A stretch of 23,278 nt of DNA, from assembly GCA_036521995.1 (NCBI GenBank), contig DATDGR010000269.1, positions 1 to 23,278 on the forward strand, given 5' to 3'. The DNA is from Gp13-AA77 sp036521995 (GTDB lineage: Bacteria > Acidobacteriota > Terriglobia > UBA7540). The notes beneath the pieces were generated by a model. It saw nothing but the letters and a program-made list of their open reading frames with translations. It was not told the origin of the DNA and did not search any database. A program made the translations under genes and the position numbers. This document shows, in pieces, positions 1 to 9,119 of this stretch (positions are counted from its first letter, which is position 1; the number at the start of each line of letters is the position of its first letter).

Positions 1-382
1 GCAGGCCACCAATTTCAGCGTCACATTCGCCCCCACGACCGGCGGAAACTTCACCGGAACCTTGACAGTGGTTAGCAGCGCAACGAATTCGCCACTCACC
101 GAGTCCCTCTCAGGGACCGGCATTCACTGGACCCAGCTCACCTGGACGGCGAGCATGGGAGCTACGGGATATAACGTCTATCGCTCCTCTTCGAGCTCCA
201 GCTCCAAATCCAACATGTGCGGAGAGACTTATAGTCAGATCGGCTCGACGAACGGACCTTCGTACCAGGATTTCAACGTAACTGCGGGGATGGCGTATTG
301 CTATGTAACCGCAGCAGTCGGTGAAGGCGGGTCGGAGAGTGGCCCCTCAAATCAGGCTATGGTGACCATTCCAACTCCATAG
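1..382 (+). CDS. Surface/secreted protein, C-terminal end (choice-of-anchor D + fibronectin type III)
   Basis: Only the last ~126 codons are in the window; the reading frame is open from base 2 and ends with TAG at 380-382, so the true start lies upstream. The first part (FSVTFAP, then TGTLTVVSSATNSPL and LSGTG) has the form of an ASPM/SPD-2/Hydin-like 'choice-of-anchor D' beta-sandwich repeat. The rest (LTWTAS, GYNVYRS, then YCYVTAAVGEGGSESGPSNQ and VTIPTP) reads as a fibronectin type III domain with its usual Trp and Tyr positions. A Ser-rich loop (about eight serines) sits inside the Fn3 domain. Proteins of this build are typically large, exported and adhesive or structural in Acidobacteria. 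The full length and the N-terminal function cannot be seen. Domain calls are by recognition of sequence style. Confidence 0.8.
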   Translation, partial: QATNFSVTFAPTTGGNFTGTLTVVSSATNSPLTESLSGTGIHWTQLTWTASMGATGYNVYRSSSSSSSKSNMCGETYSQIGSTNGPSYQDFNVTAGMAYCYVTAAVGEGGSESGPSNQAMVTIPTP

Positions 383-575
383 CCGGAGCCGAAAGGCGAG
401 TCCAAAAAAGCCGGTAACCAGTGAGACGGGTTCCGCAAGGGAAACACGAGTGCTCTTCTCGCAGAAGCCTCTGAAGACTGTCATAATGGTCGTGTCGCCG
501 GAGAAGAATTCAGCGTTGTTGGCCTAACAAACGGTCTGGCCCACGGACAATGGCTGGGTGCGGTGGAAGGATCGT

Positions 576-1025
576 ATGAAGACCCTCAAGCTTCGAACCC
601 CAATCAGGGCGCCGAACGTCAAGCGACTCTTGACCATTTCCGTCATTTTCCTGTTTCAAGCTTCAGCGTGGGCCCAACAAGGCACAGCTTCCCCCGGACT
701 GTATCCTCCAGGCTTCAACGGCCATACGTTTACAGGTGTAGTCCAGTCCGTCGACGAGTCTCAGCACCACTTCACTCTGACCCACGCGGCCAGCATGTAC
801 AGCGCAGAGACTTTCGTCGGAGCACTGCAGAAAGGTTACACAACCCGGTCGCCTGACGGTACCGCGCGTCCGCTGAAAGTTTCCGACCTGCCGATCGGGA
901 AGACCTTGACAGTCTACTACATGGGTGAAGCCAAGGGTCACGGGTGGAGAACGGTTCACAAAGTCTTTCTGATCGAAGGCTACCCCAACTTGAACGTTGG
1001 CAACACCAGCTTCAGGAGCTTCTAA
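576..1025 (+). CDS. Small secreted protein of unknown function
   Basis: This 149-aa protein starts at ATG 576, chosen because GGAAGG (565-570) sits 5 nt upstream; an in-frame GTG at 558 lacks such a site. Residues 1-34 form a classic signal peptide: basic N-region (KTLKLR, KR), hydrophobic core LLTISVIFLFQ, and a cleavage site near AWAQ. The mature part is about 115 residues, with a stretch (TGVVQSVDESQHHFTL ... IGKTLTVYYM) whose alternating pattern suggests a small all-beta, perhaps OB-like, fold; that is inference. No cysteine is left after cleavage, and no catalytic motif is recognised. It stands alone between the surface protein and the minus-strand radical SAM gene, which it faces tail to tail. 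I do not recognise the family. Confidence 0.65.
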   Translation: MKTLKLRTPIRAPNVKRLLTISVIFLFQASAWAQQGTASPGLYPPGFNGHTFTGVVQSVDESQHHFTLTHAASMYSAETFVGALQKGYTTRSPDGTARPLKVSDLPIGKTLTVYYMGEAKGHGWRTVHKVFLIEGYPNLNVGNTSFRSF

Positions 1026-1138
1026 AATTGAAGATCGCCTCGGCAAATCTTCCGCTTCGCTCCCCCTATCTTCGAGCCTGCGCGGTCGTCAGCGAAGAGC
1101 AAAGCGAGAGTCAAAACCCCGGATTCAACACAGGCCCG

Positions 1139-2107
1139 TCAGGCCTGGCGGCTGACGCGCTGCCCAATCTTTTGAGACCAGGCAAAAACATCAGAGACTT
1201 TCACCAGACCGCCCAATCTATAGCGTCCAACGGAAGCCAGAGCGGCCGAGGCGAGGCACCCGCACTCGCTGCAAACCGGTTTGCCTCCGAACTGACAGGG
1301 TCCGATGGCGGTCTTGAGGTCAGCCGAGACGCAGGCCGTGGTTTGCGCGAAGATACACTCTTGCGGGGAAGCCGGAGCGTGGCGATAGCCGTCGAGGACC
1401 CGGTCTGGCAATTCAATTTTTGGGAAATCACAGCGCAGGCGGGCGAGTTCTTCCAGTACAGCCTGCCGGTCCTCCGGTTTCAGCCGCTCGGCGCTCTGCT
1501 CGCCTTCCTGCGGCGTGTAAAGGCTGAACCAGATTTTCCGAATCTCGTCGCGGGCCGACCAGAAAGTCGCGAATTCGCGGAAATAACCGGGCTTGCCAAC
1601 CATAGGGCGGGTCACTGTGCAGTGCACCACAAAGCGGTGTCCCGCGATGTGCTTCAGAATGCGATCGTAAGTGGCGGGCGCGCGCCGCACATTGTGGTCT
1701 TCCGGGAGGCCGTCAACAGAAACCACCAGGTGCAGATCCGGTATGGAACGCCAAGCGATGGGCACGGCCCGGACGGCGCTCGTCACCAACTGGACTTCCA
1801 CGCCCATGCGATCAATCTGGGGCAACAGAATATCCAGCTCACGATAGCGGACCAACGGTTCTCCGCCCACGATGGAGAGATGCAAGGGGCGATAACGGCG
1901 TACCAGCGCCAGGACGCCGCTTACTAAAGCCTCGCCCTGGAAATCGACCAGGTCCTTCAACGGACCAGCGGCCCCCAGATGTTCGGGTTGGTAGGCGTAG
2001 CAACCCGGACAATGAAGCGGACAGACCCTGGTGATCTCGATCGAGAGCAAAGGTTTCTGCCCTCGCAGGATCTTCTTCCAGGCCGGGATGACGGCGTTGG
2101 TTTTCAT
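1139..2107 (-). CDS. Radical SAM protein with C-terminal cysteine cluster
   Basis: The start is ATG at 2107 (322 aa), preceded by AGGCGG 7 nt away; an in-frame ATG at 2131 has no ribosome site. The N-terminal part has the radical SAM [4Fe-4S] motif CPLHCPGC (Cys29, Cys33, Cys36), the GGEPL motif at 81-85 that contacts SAM, and the VVSVDGL strand later in the TIM-like barrel. Near the C-terminus a second cysteine set (about residues 251, 259, 271, 279, 282, 284, ending in CSECGC) resembles a SPASM/Twitch-type auxiliary cluster region. The enzyme should cleave SAM to a 5'-deoxyadenosyl radical in the cytoplasm. The substrate is unknown: no obvious precursor peptide or sulfatase lies nearby. From memory this is a conserved acidobacterial-type family. 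It is divergent from the exported protein at 2366. Confidence 0.88.
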   Translation of the reverse strand: MKTNAVIPAWKKILRGQKPLLSIEITRVCPLHCPGCYAYQPEHLGAAGPLKDLVDFQGEALVSGVLALVRRYRPLHLSIVGGEPLVRYRELDILLPQIDRMGVEVQLVTSAVRAVPIAWRSIPDLHLVVSVDGLPEDHNVRRAPATYDRILKHIAGHRFVVHCTVTRPMVGKPGYFREFATFWSARDEIRKIWFSLYTPQEGEQSAERLKPEDRQAVLEELARLRCDFPKIELPDRVLDGYRHAPASPQECIFAQTTACVSADLKTAIGPCQFGGKPVCSECGCLASAALASVGRYRLGGLVKVSDVFAWSQKIGQRVSRQA

Positions 2108-2365
2108 CTGCACCGCCTTTCGACTTCGCATATTGCGGTTCGACTGTTAGAGGCGGCATCGCTTGCCAAAGTTGCAATGTGCTCCTACAATCCCAACGGC
2201 TCCTTGTTGCATCGAACAAAATTGCGGCCGCGGCTCCCGACAGAGTCTTGGCCACAGGTCTTTGGCGAGCGACAGGCCTCGAATGGCTGCGGCCCGCTTG
2301 AAACGTGGGGCGCGTGTCGTTCGCCGGCAAGAGGAGCAATCCAACTATCGCGGATTCTTCAGAAA

Positions 2366-3304
2366 ATGACACCTGACTTTCGAACCGCATTCGGGAAACC
2401 GGGGCGCCGCGCCTTGGCCGCACTGGCAACGGGGGCTCTGGGGCTAATCATCCTACCTCCCGCCTTTGCCCGAGCACCGGACCGAGACGTCACCGGTCCT
2501 TCGATATCGATCCCGGAACCGACGGCGGACCAACCCCCTGCGGAGAGCGAGCACTCCCAATTTGCTGGAGCGATTCCCGATCTATTCTCTTCCGAAGTCC
2601 CTCTAGCGGCCTCGTTCGCCCAGACGTCGAATGTAGGCGGCGGGGATTCCCAGACATCCAACCCGTCCCAGGCATCCGGCACGAACAATTCGCCCCAGTC
2701 CTCCGCCCAGAAAGGGAACCAGAATCTGACCGTGAATCCCGTAACCGGGATGGTGTCGGCCTCGGCATCCGACTACCAGCCCCTGACCGGCGACGAGCGC
2801 TTGAAGGTTTACTTCAAGATGAACTACTGGTCGGTAGGAGCTTATTTCGGTCCCTTCTTCACGGCCCTAGTGCTCGACCAAGCGACGAACTCTCCCGCAC
2901 AATGGGGTGGCGGATTTTCGGGATACGGCCGCAGGGTGGCATCCCGCCTGGGAAGCGCCATTCTCCAGGGCACCTTCCAGGCGCCGACCGCTGCCATTCT
3001 GCATGAAGATGTTCGCTTTATTACCAGCGGCCAGCATGGGGTCAAGCGTCGCGCCTGGCATGCCGTGGTCTACAGTTTTCTTACTTACAACAATCAAGGC
3101 CACCCGACTCTAAACATCGCCAATCTGGGCAGCTACTACGCTTCTACGGCTGTATCCACGGCCTGGCTCCCCAGCCACAACAAACTGGCGGGATACACCT
3201 TCAGCAATGGAACTGAGCAAATTGGACTAAGCGTCCCCGTCAACATATTGCAGGAATTCTGGCCCGAGATTAGCCATGTCTTTCATCGGCATTCGCAGAA
3301 CTGA
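2366..3304 (+). CDS. Exported protein of unknown function (low-complexity linker + conserved C-terminal domain)
   Basis: The frame is open far upstream, but that part is antisense to the radical SAM gene. I take ATG 2366 (312 aa) because it is followed at once by a basic N-region and a hydrophobic helix (LAALATGALGLIILPPAFA), i.e. a signal peptide ending near residue 35. The ribosome site is weak. Residues ~36-130 are rich in Ser, Gln, Asn, Pro and Thr and look unstructured. The rest (from about LTGDERLKVYFKMNYWSV) is rich in Gly, Ala, Tyr and aromatic residues, with small-residue helices of membrane-associated type and the phrase LHEDVRF. I recall similar uncharacterised exported proteins in Acidobacteria, but know no function. 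The upstream 258-bp gap (2108-2365) serves two divergent genes; no clear promoter was found in it. Confidence 0.7.
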   Translation: MTPDFRTAFGKPGRRALAALATGALGLIILPPAFARAPDRDVTGPSISIPEPTADQPPAESEHSQFAGAIPDLFSSEVPLAASFAQTSNVGGGDSQTSNPSQASGTNNSPQSSAQKGNQNLTVNPVTGMVSASASDYQPLTGDERLKVYFKMNYWSVGAYFGPFFTALVLDQATNSPAQWGGGFSGYGRRVASRLGSAILQGTFQAPTAAILHEDVRFITSGQHGVKRRAWHAVVYSFLTYNNQGHPTLNIANLGSYYASTAVSTAWLPSHNKLAGYTFSNGTEQIGLSVPVNILQEFWPEISHVFHRHSQN

Positions 3305-3382
3305 AGGCTTCTACCTCCAACAACAAATCAGCAGCAGTTGTCCTGACGGCCTCGGAACCTAGGTTACTCACTTAGAAACCCC

Positions 3383-3399
3383 CCTCGGCCTAGACGAGG
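3383..3399. terminator. Candidate hairpin between convergent genes
   Basis: CCTCG (3383-3387) pairs with CGAGG (3395-3399) across a 7-nt loop, with flanking AACC/GGTT able to extend the stem if three C residues bulge. It lies in the 98-bp gap between the converging ends of the exported-protein gene and the sigma-54 activator gene. Read on the minus strand it follows the TAG stop of the activator within a few bases and is followed by GGGGTTTCT. It may end transcription from either side, but lacks a true U-tract. Confidence 0.35.
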
Positions 3400-3402
3400 T
3401 TG

Positions 3403-4995
<1,593 letters not shown>

Positions 4996-5008
4996 TTTCG
5001 ATCCTGCG

Positions 5009-5039
5009 TTACAAAAATGTAGCGTCAAAGTCATTGTAA
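5009..5039. promoter_or_regulatory. Inverted repeats upstream of the sigma-54 activator (candidate operator)
   Basis: A perfect palindrome TACA-AAAA-TGTA lies at 5010-5021, and TTACAA (5009-5014) is mirrored by TTGTAA (5034-5039). The repeats sit 14-44 bp upstream of the chosen start of the activator at 4995, where an autoregulatory or repressor site would be expected. The match to any known regulator is not established, and AT-rich leader DNA can produce such repeats by chance. Confidence 0.35.
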
Positions 5040-5570
5040 ACTCTTGCGCGGTCTGTCGGCTCCATAATATTCATCTATCCGAACCATTAGACTGCCGAAG
5101 GCAAGTTTGCCAGCCGCTTTGAAATCGCACTACATTCAGCCCTTCTCTTCGAAATGGGCTCGAGTCCGTCAGCTCCAAAAGAAATCTGAATAGGAGCTAT
5201 CAGAGTTGCGACCGTCAGGATCGCCGCTGCCTGGAAGCGCGGTGAAGAGTGCGCCCGTTCGGGCTGGGAGCCTAACCTCCTGGCTTCCTCGGAGAACGGC
5301 ACGGCCTCGGTCACCGCCTTACATTCCTCATCGATCGCCCGATCGAGGGCCCAAGGCTCGCCCAAGGCGTTACGCCGCGTCTTTCCGAGAAGGCGCTTTG
5401 GATCACAGCCGCCTCGTACCGTTGCCGATACAAATCTGTGACGCCACGTGAATTTGAAACAATTACGTAACAAATGGAGGCCGACCCTATTACCAGCAGG
5501 GGCCGGCTTCTGGCGGCAGACTCTGCTTGTTTCTTGATCGGAAATGACGCGCGGACGGAACAGATTGGGT

Positions 5571-5587
5571 TTGGCACCTCACACGCA
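5571..5587 (+). promoter_or_regulatory. Candidate sigma-54 (-24/-12) promoter for the porin/glnA block
   Basis: TTGGCAC at 5571-5577 followed by ACGCA (5583-5587) keeps the required GG (5573-5574), exactly 10 nt, then GC (5585-5586). The -24 half matches the TTGGCAC consensus fully; the -12 half is ACGC instead of TTGC. The start point would be near 5598, giving a leader of about 78 nt before the porin ATG at 5676. A gene for a sigma-54 activator is divergently transcribed next to it, which raises its credibility. Confidence 0.55.
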
Positions 5588-5675
5588 TCGGAAATTGGGC
5601 TAGGGTGGTGTCGGAGTTCGGCGCGGACACCTGTCAATCAGCGTAGCCCACTTCAGGTACCACCAGGAGGTGCTC

Positions 5676-7283
5676 ATGGAATTACATCGCCGACGTGTCG
5701 GGGAAACTGGGCGATCCATCCTGCTCTGTCTCGCAATTCTTACAGCTCTCTTTTTCTTGCCTGCCGGGTATTGCGCCGAAACCGAGGCGCTGGAGACGCC
5801 TAAGGTCTCACCGCCGGAGTCCGTTGGACAATTGCGCCACCAAGTAAAGGAAGGACTGGCACGGATCTCTTCCCTGGAGGACCGTCTCGATTCGCTGCAG
5901 AGCAGTGGAACTGACTCAGATCAGCTCGCCGAACTTCGCCAGAGCCTCAAGGCTGAGCGTGAGCGGGTGGAGGGGATGGAGAAGCGCTTTGACCAAGCCA
6001 GCAATGATCCGCCGACGCCGATAGACAAGGGTTCCGAGGTTTTACTTGCTGCCACAGCCCCGCCGGCCGAAGGCGGCGCCCAGACTACGGCATCTCCGAC
6101 TCCGGCAACGGGGTCCGCAGCGTCAACGGCTCCGGCCCCGGCGGCCGCCCCGGCCCAAACCAATACATCCCCGCCTCCAGCAGGTCCGACAGCGCTGCCG
6201 ACTCCTGCCATAACGGGTCCGCTGTCGGGCCTTCCCCCAGCCGTCTTCGATGCCGGACCTTTTGGCAAAATCGCCGTGAACGGCATTGTCAGCGGCTTGG
6301 GCATGTGGCAGGACGTCCCTGCGCCCGGCGATAGCAACACGCAAGCGGCCCTCAGCAATGGGCAGATCTTTGTTCAAAAGACTGATGGCTGGTTTCAGTT
6401 TTACCTCCAGGCGGGCGCCTATACTCTTCCGGCCCTGGCGACGCCATTCCTTGCCACCGACAAAACGATGTCCGATTTCTACGGGCCGGTGCCCGTCGGC
6501 TTTATCAAGTTGCAGGTGGCGAAGAACACTTCCTTCCTCATCGGCGAGCTGCCCACCCTGATCGGCGCCGAATACACCTTCACCTTCGAAAACATGAACA
6601 TCGAGCGCGGACTATTGTGGAACCAGGAAAACGCCGTCAATCGCGGAATCCAAGTGAATCAGACGATGGGCAAGTTCACGGCCTCGCTGAGTTGGAATGA
6701 CGGCTTCTACTCTAACCGCTACACGTGGCTGACGGGATCTTTAACCTATGCTAACGGGCCCCATAGCTTGGTATTCGTGGCCGGTGGGAACTATAACCAG
6801 ACAGGCTATCAGACCACGGCGACACCCGTACAAAACAACAGCAGCATTTACAACGTCATTTATACATATACCAAGGGCTCCTGGATCGTTCAGCCCTACT
6901 TTCAATATACCAACGTGCCTACCAATCAGAAGATTGGCATCGTGAAGGGGGCTTCAACGACGGGCGGCGCGATTATGGTGAATCGCACGTTTAAACACGG
7001 TTTCTCGCTCCCTGTGCGCTGGGAATACATTTCGAGCTCCGGGAACGTTTCTGAGCAAGCCGTCAATCTGATGTTCGGTCCGGGTAGCGCGGGCACGTCG
7101 GTCACCCTGACGCCCACTTTTCAATACGGAGGCTTCTTCTTTAGGGGGGACCTTTCCTGGGCTCATGCTATGAGCTACACGCCGGGTGACGCCTTCGGTT
7201 CCACCGGAACGAACGCAAGCCAGTACCGAGCCGTGGGTGAAATAGGATTCATTTTTGGCAACAACATTGAGAAGAAACCGTAA
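5676..7283 (+). CDS. OmpL-like beta-barrel porin (bbp2 family) with coiled-coil N-terminus
   Basis: ATG 5676 is chosen because a perfect AGGAGG (5665-5670) ends 5 nt before it; the in-frame GTG at 5670 overlaps that site. The 535-aa protein has a signal peptide (~1-33), a predicted coiled coil at ~48-108 (heptad-like RISSLEDRLDSLQ, AELRQSLKAERERVEGMEKR), a Pro/Ala/Thr linker at ~109-188, and then a barrel of alternating aromatic/hydrophobic strands ending close to the C-terminus. Phrases such as LQAGAYTLP, FIKLQ, LPTLIGAEYTFTFENMNIE and GLLWNQENAVNRG fit my memory of the bbp2 family. It likely lets small solutes cross the outer membrane; the coiled coil may reach into the periplasm or wall. 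It is followed 54 nt later by glnA, suggesting shared expression and a role in nitrogen-source uptake. Confidence 0.88.
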   Translation: MELHRRRVGETGRSILLCLAILTALFFLPAGYCAETEALETPKVSPPESVGQLRHQVKEGLARISSLEDRLDSLQSSGTDSDQLAELRQSLKAERERVEGMEKRFDQASNDPPTPIDKGSEVLLAATAPPAEGGAQTTASPTPATGSAASTAPAPAAAPAQTNTSPPPAGPTALPTPAITGPLSGLPPAVFDAGPFGKIAVNGIVSGLGMWQDVPAPGDSNTQAALSNGQIFVQKTDGWFQFYLQAGAYTLPALATPFLATDKTMSDFYGPVPVGFIKLQVAKNTSFLIGELPTLIGAEYTFTFENMNIERGLLWNQENAVNRGIQVNQTMGKFTASLSWNDGFYSNRYTWLTGSLTYANGPHSLVFVAGGNYNQTGYQTTATPVQNNSSIYNVIYTYTKGSWIVQPYFQYTNVPTNQKIGIVKGASTTGGAIMVNRTFKHGFSLPVRWEYISSSGNVSEQAVNLMFGPGSAGTSVTLTPTFQYGGFFFRGDLSWAHAMSYTPGDAFGSTGTNASQYRAVGEIGFIFGNNIEKKP

Positions 7284-7337
7284 ATTCGAAATCCCAGGGA
7301 ATGACACATAGATTGCACAACCGGGAGGCAGAAAACG

Positions 7338-8762
7338 ATGAAATCAGGAGAAGTTATACAGTTCATCAAAGACGAGGGAATTGAGGTCGTCGACCTGAAA
7401 TTCGTCGACCTGCCGGGACTGTGGCAGCACTTCTCCGTCTCGGCGCGCGAGTTCGCGGAAGACGCCTTCACCGAAGGCGTGGGTTTTGACGGCTCCAGTA
7501 TCCGAGGCTTTCAGGAGATCAACGAAAGTGACATGCTTCTGTTCCCGGATCCCGCTACCGCCTTTGTCGATCCCTTCTCCAACGTCAAGACTCTCAGTCT
7601 CATCTGCGACGTCCGCGACCCCATCGAGGGCGCCGACTACACCCGCGACCCGCGGCACGTGGCACGCAAGGCCGAAGCTTACCTGAAGTCCACCGGAGTG
7701 GCCGATACGGCCTATTTCGGGCCCGAGGCCGAGTTCTACATCCTGGATAGCGTTCGCTTCGATCAGTCCTACAACTTCGGCTACTACCACATCGACTCCG
7801 AAGAAGGTTTTTGGAACAGCGGCAAGGAAGGCGAGAACGGAGAGAAAAACCTGGGTTACAAAACACGTTACAAGGAAGGCTACTTTCCCGTGCCGCCCAT
7901 GGACAGCCTCCAGGATATCCGTTCGGAGATGATGCTCACTCTCGAGAAGGTGGGCGTGAGAGTGGAAGTGCACCACCACGAGGTGGGCACCGCCGGCCAG
8001 ACCGAGATCGACCTGCGCTTCGATACGCTCACCCAGATGGCCGACAACATGATGAAGTACAAATACATCATCAAGAATGTGGCCCGACGCCACGGCAAGA
8101 CGGTCACCTTCATGCCCAAACCGATCTTCCAGGATAACGGCTCCGGCATGCACGTGCACTCCAGCCTGTGGAAGAACGGCAGCAACCTGTTCTACCGCAA
8201 AGGCTGTTACGCCGAGCTGAGCGAGCGCGCCATCCATTACATCGGCGGCATCCTCACCCATGCACCGGCGTTGCTCGCCTTCGCCGCCCCCACCACCAAC
8301 TCCTACCGGCGGCTAGTGCCGGGATACGAAGCGCCCATCAACCTGATGTATTCACAGCGCAATCGCAGCGCCTGCGTCCGCATTCCGGTCTACTCGCGCA
8401 GCGAGAAGTCCAAACGCATCGAGTTCCGCTGTCCGGACCCCTCCGCCAACCCTTATCTTGCTTTCAGCGCCATTCTGCTGGCCGGGCTCGACGGCATCGA
8501 GCGCAAACTCACGCCGCCTCCTCCCATCGACAAGGACCTTTACAGCCTTTCTCCGGAGGAGAAGGCCAAGGTCAAATCGACCCCCGGAAGCCTCGACGAA
8601 GTGCTTCGCGCCCTTGAGACCGATCACGCCTTCCTACTCAAGGGTGATGTCTTTACGGAAGACCTGATTGAAACCTGGCTTGCTTACAAGCACAAAAGGG
8701 AGCTGGAGCCTGTGCAGCTCCGGCCTCACCCGCACGAGTTCGCTCTGTATTTCGACACCTAG
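7338..8762 (+). CDS. glnA: Glutamine synthetase, type I
   Basis: This 474-aa enzyme makes glutamine from glutamate, ammonia and ATP in the cytoplasm. GGGAGG at 7323-7328 precedes ATG 7338. Recognised parts: the N-terminal beta-grasp with VDLKFVDLPG, DGSSIRGF (D51-), the metal-site strand FGPEAEFYI with Glu130 and Glu132 (equivalent to E. coli 129/131), NGSGMHVH, the SYRRLVPGYEAP loop and the RIEFRCPDPSANPYLAF segment. DLYSLSPEE places Tyr402 where GSI-beta enzymes are adenylylated (E. coli Tyr397), so control by an adenylyltransferase is likely. Length is normal for the dodecameric class. It lies between a porin and a small membrane protein plus APC permease, and near a sigma-54 activator. 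All key residues inspected are present; a gamma-glutamyl-amine synthetase is less likely given this canonical form. Confidence 0.97.
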   Translation: MKSGEVIQFIKDEGIEVVDLKFVDLPGLWQHFSVSAREFAEDAFTEGVGFDGSSIRGFQEINESDMLLFPDPATAFVDPFSNVKTLSLICDVRDPIEGADYTRDPRHVARKAEAYLKSTGVADTAYFGPEAEFYILDSVRFDQSYNFGYYHIDSEEGFWNSGKEGENGEKNLGYKTRYKEGYFPVPPMDSLQDIRSEMMLTLEKVGVRVEVHHHEVGTAGQTEIDLRFDTLTQMADNMMKYKYIIKNVARRHGKTVTFMPKPIFQDNGSGMHVHSSLWKNGSNLFYRKGCYAELSERAIHYIGGILTHAPALLAFAAPTTNSYRRLVPGYEAPINLMYSQRNRSACVRIPVYSRSEKSKRIEFRCPDPSANPYLAFSAILLAGLDGIERKLTPPPPIDKDLYSLSPEEKAKVKSTPGSLDEVLRALETDHAFLLKGDVFTEDLIETWLAYKHKRELEPVQLRPHPHEFALYFDT

Positions 8763-8768
8763 AGATCA

Positions 8769-8796
8769 GGCGGTCGCCGGGTTGGCCCGGACCGCC
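8769..8796 (+). terminator. Strong GC hairpin after glnA (attenuator, mRNA 3' end or weak terminator)
   Basis: GGCGGT (8769-8774) pairs with ACCGCC (8791-8796), and CCGGG (8777-8781) with CCCGG (8786-8790), leaving a TTGG loop and a 2-nt CG bulge: 11 GC-rich pairs. It begins 7 nt after the glnA stop codon. No run of T follows, so full rho-independent termination is doubtful. It may protect the glnA message from 3' decay or lower read-through to the membrane protein and permease. Confidence 0.55.
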
Positions 8797-8818
8797 GACG
8801 GATTAGAAACCACACGCC

Positions 8819-8989
8819 ATGGCCACCCATAGAAAGCGCGGAGTCTGCATCCTGAGCTTTTCATTGGGATCCATGGCACTGCCGGTGGGACTGATGGCGC
8901 TGGTGTACCAAGGCTCCCGAACAGGCGTGGCTCTCATCGTGGCCGGCATGGCGCTGCTGATCCAGGGCCTGCGCTGCCTGGAGGAGTAA
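8819..8989 (+). CDS. 56-aa two-helix membrane protein
   Basis: An ATG at 8819 opens a 56-codon frame ending TAA at 8987-8989. It begins with a basic stretch (ATHRKRG), then a hydrophobic segment (CILSFSLGSMALPVGLMALVY, positions ~10-30), a short polar turn (QGSRTG) and a second one (VALIVAGMALLIQGL, ~37-51), ending RCLEE. This is the shape of a small helical hairpin with its N-terminus inside. Codons are GC-rich at the third position like the neighbours. The ribosome site is weak (a GATTAGAAAC stretch). It lies 56 nt after glnA and 130 nt before the APC permease, both on the same strand, so it may be an accessory or regulatory subunit of the transporter, by analogy with small proteins that modulate transporters. 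No family is recognised. Confidence 0.6.
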   Translation: MATHRKRGVCILSFSLGSMALPVGLMALVYQGSRTGVALIVAGMALLIQGLRCLEE

Positions 8990-9119
8990 GGGAGTCAGGC
9001 TCTCACCCGCTATGGGAGAGACCTCTTCGGATCATAGAAAGTGTTGAGTTTCATGTGGAGCCCGGTCGCGGGCACCATTCAGCAGAGCCAAACCTAACTC
9101 TTGGAGAGGGAGTGTGACA

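Larger units (their letters stand above)
4996..5675. other. 680-bp divergent intergenic region
   Basis: This gap separates the sigma-54 activator from the porin. Besides the inverted repeats near 5009-5039 and the -24/-12 candidate at 5571-5587, it holds a perfect TTACGTAA palindrome at 5463-5470. That palindrome is about 130 bp upstream of the predicted sigma-54 start point, a usual distance for an activator site. A minus-strand open frame (5087-5473, 128 codons, TTG start, no ribosome site) has GC-rich codons in its middle and a hydrophobic stretch near its end. It may be a decayed gene, but I do not call it. Confidence 0.5.

Noticed and set aside
383..470. GAAAGGCG...AAAAAAGCCGG stretch resembling part of a c-di-GMP (GEMM) riboswitch
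   Set aside because: Only the GAAA loop and a weak AAAGC strand fit; the conserved 5' and 3' arms are missing. A cmsearch with RF01051 would settle it.
944..1927. Long plus-strand open frame opposite the radical SAM gene
   Set aside because: It is the antisense shadow of a convincing enzyme with motif residues; high GC creates long open frames on the other strand.
5087..5473. Minus-strand 128-codon frame in the activator-porin gap
   Set aside because: TTG start, no ribosome site, no recognisable domain. GC-rich codons in the middle hint at a decayed gene, but that is not enough to call one.
7302..7317. Second -24/-12-like motif (TGACAC, 5 nt, TTGCA) just before glnA
   Set aside because: Spacing is right, but the -24 GG is GA and the start point (~7328) would fall inside the glnA ribosome site, removing it from the message.
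7344..8261. 305-codon minus-strand frame within glnA
   Set aside because: Shadow of glnA; the protein has no recognisable fold.
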